Part shown: piece by piece, positions 18,240-20,942 of the stretch
How positions within the stretch are numbered: the first letter of the stretch is position 1
Layout of the letters: every line of letters starts with the position of its first letter
NCBI GenBank assembly: GCA_001579985.1
Contig: LRSR01013179.1
Location: 1 to 20,942 of the forward strand
Source: Hypsibius dujardini
Lineage: Eukaryota; Tardigrada; Eutardigrada; Parachela; Hypsibiidae
Direction: 5' to 3'
DNA length: 20,942 bases
The notes under the pieces: model-generated
The model's database searches: none
Told to the model about the DNA's origin: nothing
The model's input: only the letters and a program-made list of their open reading frames with translations
Program-made: the position numbers and the translations under genes

Positions 18240-19165
18240 CACACAGACAAACAGACTCGAACATTATTAAGACACACAAGCTGGTAGACGGACGGGCAGA
18301 TGATTTGAATTGGATATTATTAAGACGGACGACAGGCACGACCGTTGTTAAGACAGACAAACAAAGAGACTCCTGTGTTATTACACGTAGTCAGGCACGA
18401 TACGATACACACTGACTGTAATCGTACTGGATGATATCTGATAACTTCTGTTCTGTAGATTTGTAACAGAAGAGAAGCTTCTGGAAATCGAGATAGAAGC
18501 CGGTATGAGGGATGGCCAGGAACACTCTTTCGTGGCTGAGGGTGAGCCGCATCTGGAGGGCGAGCCCGGTGATCTCAAAATACGAATCGTAACGAAACCG
18601 CATCCGGTCTACGAGAGGCGAGGTGACGATTTGTACTGCAACGTGACTCTGTCGCTGCTGGAAGCTCTGACGGGATTTGAAATGCAGCTGAAGCATCTTG
18701 ACGGGCACTTTGTTTCTGTGTCTCGGGAGACAACCACCTGGCCCGGCGCGAAAATAAGGAAGAAGAATGAGGGCATGCCGAATTATGATAACAACAATCA
18801 GTTTGGCACTCTCTTCATAACTTTCGATGGTAATTCCTTGTGCATGTGCCAAATTACTGATGGCGAGTCTGATGCCGCTGTTAAAGAATGTCTGCCTGGA
18901 TCGTCTCACGCTTACTCGCGCCCTCAGTGTTTTCCTGTTGTTGTTATGAATGAAGTTCTTTTTTTGACATTTTGGTTGACACTTTTTTTGCAGTGGAGTT
19001 TCCCAAAGTAGCTTTCACAGCAGAGGAAAAAGAGAGTAAGTCCCTTGTTGTCATGTCGAGTTGTATTTTTTAGCCTCACATTGCATTTCTGCCCTAGATC
19101 TGAGGAAGATTCTGAAGCAGGACGATTTGAAACCAAAAATTTACAACGGACTTCGGGGATTTTAG
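16985..19165 (+). CDS. DNAJB11: DNAJB11 / ERdj3, ER-lumenal DnaJ co-chaperone, complete
   Basis: Hsp40 co-chaperone of BiP in the ER lumen; stimulates its ATPase and binds unfolded secretory proteins. Coding segments: 16985-17055, 17259-17415, 17501-17595, 17739-17871, 17970-18112, 18459-18829, 18994-19035, 19098-19165; 1080 nt, 359 aa (human 358). Order: signal peptide (1 to about 24), J domain from RDYYKIL with HPD at 54-56, Gly/Phe-rich region (about 99-123), and C-terminal substrate-binding domains with Cys169/171 (KCNC) and Cys193/196 (CDEC). The N-glycosylation site NVT is at 261; these five positions equal the human numbering as I recall it. The tail IYNGLRGF matches family YNGLQGY. 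Seven GT-AG introns (62-346 nt) keep phase throughout. ATG context CACCATG is strong and sits 17 nt after an acceptor. Identification is secure. Confidence 0.97.
17115..17243. repeat. 57-bp tandem repeat in DNAJB11 intron 1
   Basis: Copies start at 17115, 17172 and 17229 (last partial). The unit starts GATCAATC and contains CGGATGTTCKGGCATTTATT; the two full copies differ at several positions. Confidence 0.9.
17259..17415 (+). CDS. DNAJB11: DNAJB11 exon 2 (J domain with HPD)
   Basis: Residues 24-76, containing [17 protein letters not shown] and FHDLGAAYE. Acceptor ttttgcag|GCGG; donor TATGAG|gtactg in phase 0. Confidence 0.97.
17501..17595 (+). CDS. DNAJB11: DNAJB11 exon 3 (end of J domain, G/F region)
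   Basis: Residues 77-108: [20 protein letters not shown], then a Gly run and DPFS. The acceptor tcatgtcgtag has a poor pyrimidine tract. Donor TCCAG|gtaaac. Confidence 0.95.
17739..17871 (+). CDS. DNAJB11: DNAJB11 exon 4 (G/F region and first C-terminal strand)
   Basis: Residues 108-152: [13 protein letters not shown], then [20 protein letters not shown] and FVE. Acceptor tttttgttggcag; donor GTTGAG|gtttgt. Confidence 0.95.
17970..18112 (+). CDS. DNAJB11: DNAJB11 exon 5 (Cys-rich segment)
   Basis: Residues 153-200: [33 protein letters not shown]. It carries the four conserved cysteines. Donor CA|gtgagt; the compound AGGC/AGAC array starts 25 nt downstream. Confidence 0.96.
18138..18255. repeat. 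Compound (AGGC)n(AGAC)n array in DNAJB11 intron 5
   Basis: About 14 AGGC units (18138-18194), then about 11 AGAC units (18197-18240), then degenerate ACAG-like sequence. Starts 25 nt after the exon-5 donor. Confidence 0.96.
18459..18829 (+). CDS. DNAJB11: DNAJB11 exon 6 (C-terminal domains)
   Basis: Residues 200-324, including [48 protein letters not shown] and [17 protein letters not shown]. Acceptor ttctgttctgtag; donor TTCGATG|gtaatt, phase 1. Confidence 0.97.
18994..19035 (+). CDS. DNAJB11: DNAJB11 exon 7 (42-nt microexon-size)
   Basis: Encodes [13 protein letters not shown] plus split codons (residues 324-338; human DFPKEQLTEEAREGI region). Acceptor cttttttttgcag; donor GAGA|gtaagt. 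The next intron is only 62 nt. Confidence 0.93.
19098..19165 (+). CDS. DNAJB11: DNAJB11 exon 8 (C-terminus)
   Basis: [20 protein letters not shown] then F and TAG. Acceptor tttctgccctag. Confidence 0.94.
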
Positions 19166-20051
19166 TTGGTTCGGACTCTTTGTTTTTTTTTACTTTATTC
19201 ATTGCCTGCCTGCCTCCTATTGACACGGGAAAGTTTCTAACTTAATCGCCCTCCATTTTTTTGCGGGTTGTGCACCACTATTTGTTCTTGCAATACTAGT
19301 CTGTAATATAGTACGAACTGGGAAGTGGACGGACCTAATCGTGTGTTCGCGGCGCACTTCGTGTAGTAGTGATACGAATGAGGAGTTCCGATTTAAAGAA
19401 CATTTCCTTGCTTTTCTGATGCTGAAACCGTGTAACTCATATCATCCGTTAAATCGTGCACTCCATCCAATGCAGCAGCAGCAGCAGCTTTGGACTTCTT
19501 AGAATAATCCCATCCGTGAAACGTAAGTTCCTGGACGAGAGACATGAGACGTCCGGTTTCCTGTAAATGTAAGAGAGCAAAGGATACAAAGCCCGCCAGC
19601 AGAAAGGCAAGTGCGACAGTCACTGAGAAAATCAAGAAGCCGCCGGCTTAGCGAAAGAGTACCCAAGTGTGTAGAAAACAAATCCTCGTTTAGCAAACCT
19701 GGTCTCTCGCCCTCTCCCTCTTCCGCAAACCCTCCACGGTAGAGGCTCCACCTTGATTCCGAAAGAGGCTACGCTTTCTTGTTTTTAAAAACTAATAAGC
19801 CGTTCTGACGTCCATACGAATACTCTAATTTCCCCATCCTTTCATGCTTTGCTCCCAAAGCGGATTCATTTTGAGAGAGTAGTGTGTTGACAGTAGTCGC
19901 AATAGTACGTTTTCACTGAGTTCGGTTCGGGGATAAACGATATACAGACATCTGTAGTGTATCGATATCTGTAGTGGTCCGGGACAGCAGCGTCGCTGAC
20001 AGCGAAAAGACTACGAGGCATTTATTGGATTTAGAATGTTGCTCCAATAAA
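19166..20051 (+). other. DNAJB11 3' UTR (possible extent)
   Basis: No AATAAA or ATTAAA was seen on the plus strand until AATAAA at 20046-20051, so the UTR may run to here or use a variant signal such as AATATA near 19306. The candidate minus-strand exon at 19393-19622 would be antisense to it. Confidence 0.35.
19393..19622 (-). CDS. Possible terminal exon of an unidentified membrane protein
   Basis: Open to a TAA at 19395-19393 after a good acceptor (cttcttgattttctcag|TG, phase 1). Encodes a hydrophobic segment VTVALAFLLAGFVSFALLHL (probable membrane span), then QETGRLMSLVQELTFHGWDY, a Lys/Ser stretch, a six-Ala run encoded by a GCTGCTGC repeat, and an acidic tail. An AATAAA at 19199-19194 lies about 195 nt past the stop. 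No in-frame ATG precedes the span, so an upstream exon is required; a possible donor is ACCAG|gtttgc near 19710. No family recognised. Could be chance. Confidence 0.35.
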
Positions 20052-20052
20052 T
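20020..20052. terminator. Bidirectional polyadenylation palindrome
   Basis: Perfect 10-base inverted repeat ATTTATTGGA / TCCAATAAAT with a 13-base loop. It carries AATAAA on the minus strand (20026-20021, for the mannosidase) and on the plus strand (20046-20051, for DNAJB11). Confidence 0.5.
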
Positions 20053-20094
20053 ACTTCCAGTTCGTATAGATGGGCTTGAAGAAGTACTCGTACT

Positions 20095-20346
20095 TGTAGA
20101 CTGCCGCACATTTCGGTGGAACGGTGCACATTTCGGTGTAACGGTGCACTGTTCGGTACGGCGCTCGGTTGGCTTGGCCGGCCGGTACAGAAAATTATGC
20201 CCGGTGTTTACAGCACTGCAGGCGTGGCCGTTAACAACGAAATGTAATCTCGTGTTCGTACATTTGAAACAGTCAAGGCTAGGCTAATTCTAACGAGTGT
20301 TCCGTCAAACCGAACGCGATTCCACCGAAATGCGCGTGAGTCTACA
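20095..20346. mobile_element. Inverted-repeat element 3 (MITE-like) in the mannosidase 3' region
   Basis: 27-base inverted repeats starting TGTAGACT and containing CATTTCGGTGGAA at 20095-20121 and 20320-20346; 24 of 27 positions agree. The left arm also holds a 20-bp tandem duplication (20106-20125, 20126-20145) and a third degraded copy. No clear target duplication was found, so the element borders are uncertain. Confidence 0.6.
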
Positions 20347-20755
20347 GCAGTAACCGCAAGTTTCTGGTAATACTCTTTGCTTCACACACTCGCATCGAAA
20401 CATCTATAAAACACTACAAACTATACGAAACCGCAAAAAGACCAACGAATCAAAATCTAAAAAAATGTACCAATCTTACATAACATAGTGTCGCACCGCT
20501 CTGTTCCAACAAACACCGTTTTTGAGCCAAAAAATCTCTCTCTCTCTCTAATGCACAAATTTCCATTCACCGGCTTCAGTCCGTCGGCTTCCGTTCTCTT
20601 CCTGCTGATCGATGGGATCCATCTACGCCGGACTAAATGATTTGGTCGAAAAAATAACCAAACCGAAAACAAGACGAGAAAGTCAGAGTGGGAATAATTG
20701 AGATCTCCGTCGACGACGACAAACAAGAGTGTGTGTGGGTGGATGGAGGTAGGGA
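20347..20755 (-). other. Mannosidase 3' UTR
   Basis: Sequence downstream of the mannosidase stop with no gene of its own. The first canonical AATAAA on this strand is at 20026-20021, giving a UTR of about 735 nt that contains inverted-repeat element 3. Confidence 0.5.
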
Positions 20756-20941
<186 letters not shown>

Positions 20942-20942
20942 A

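Noticed and set aside
19913-20149. 78-codon minus-strand ORF
   Set aside because: Overlaps the polyadenylation palindrome and inverted-repeat element 3; best explained as mannosidase 3' UTR.

Overview
This is a stretch of eukaryotic, almost certainly invertebrate animal, genomic DNA. The genes are split by GT-AG introns of 62 to about 1550 bases and separated by long, microsatellite-rich non-coding DNA. The taxon cannot be fixed from the sequence. Very short introns, a strongly diverged NR4A ligand-binding domain and a possible trans-splice acceptor make me lean to a spiralian, perhaps a flatworm, but that is inference only.

Layout. (1) Positions 1-7206, minus strand: a complete NR4A-type (Nurr1/Nur77/DHR38) orphan nuclear receptor in eight coding exons. 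All seven junctions keep phase and give 822 residues. The DNA-binding domain is near-canonical; the ligand-binding domain and its last helix are diverged. A TATA box, an initiator and a uORF that overlaps the start codon by ATGA sit just upstream. (2) Positions 7239-8963, minus strand: two candidate upstream exons of the same gene, bounded by good splice sites, which imply alternative promoters and N-termini. (3) About 8.96-16.45 kb: no convincing gene. It holds two palindromic MITE-like elements with TA flanks, four arrays of one hexanucleotide (TGTCTG), a CTGT array, and scattered CRE-like and ETS-like sites. (4) Positions 16.48-19.17 kb, plus strand: a complete DNAJB11 (ERdj3) gene, eight coding exons, 359 residues, with an ER-stress-element-like CCAAT-N9-CCACA and further CCAAT boxes upstream. 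(5) Positions 19.39-19.62 kb, minus strand: an unidentified possible terminal exon with a membrane segment. (6) Positions 20756-20941, minus strand: the last exon of a class I (GH47) alpha-1,2-mannosidase, MAN1A type, cut by the window edge.

How they work together: DNAJB11 (ER-lumenal Hsp70 co-chaperone) and the mannosidase (N-glycan trimming) both serve the secretory pathway and converge tail to tail. A short palindrome between them carries AATAAA on both strands. The NR4A receptor is a separate transcription-factor locus; one of its introns holds three perfect NR4A-type binding sites (AAAGGTCA) within 511 bases. I found no bacterial-type system, CRISPR array, rRNA or tRNA. The points of interest are regulatory architecture, receptor divergence and repeat biology. 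All splice sites and gene ends are read by eye from sequence; no alignment or transcript data were available.
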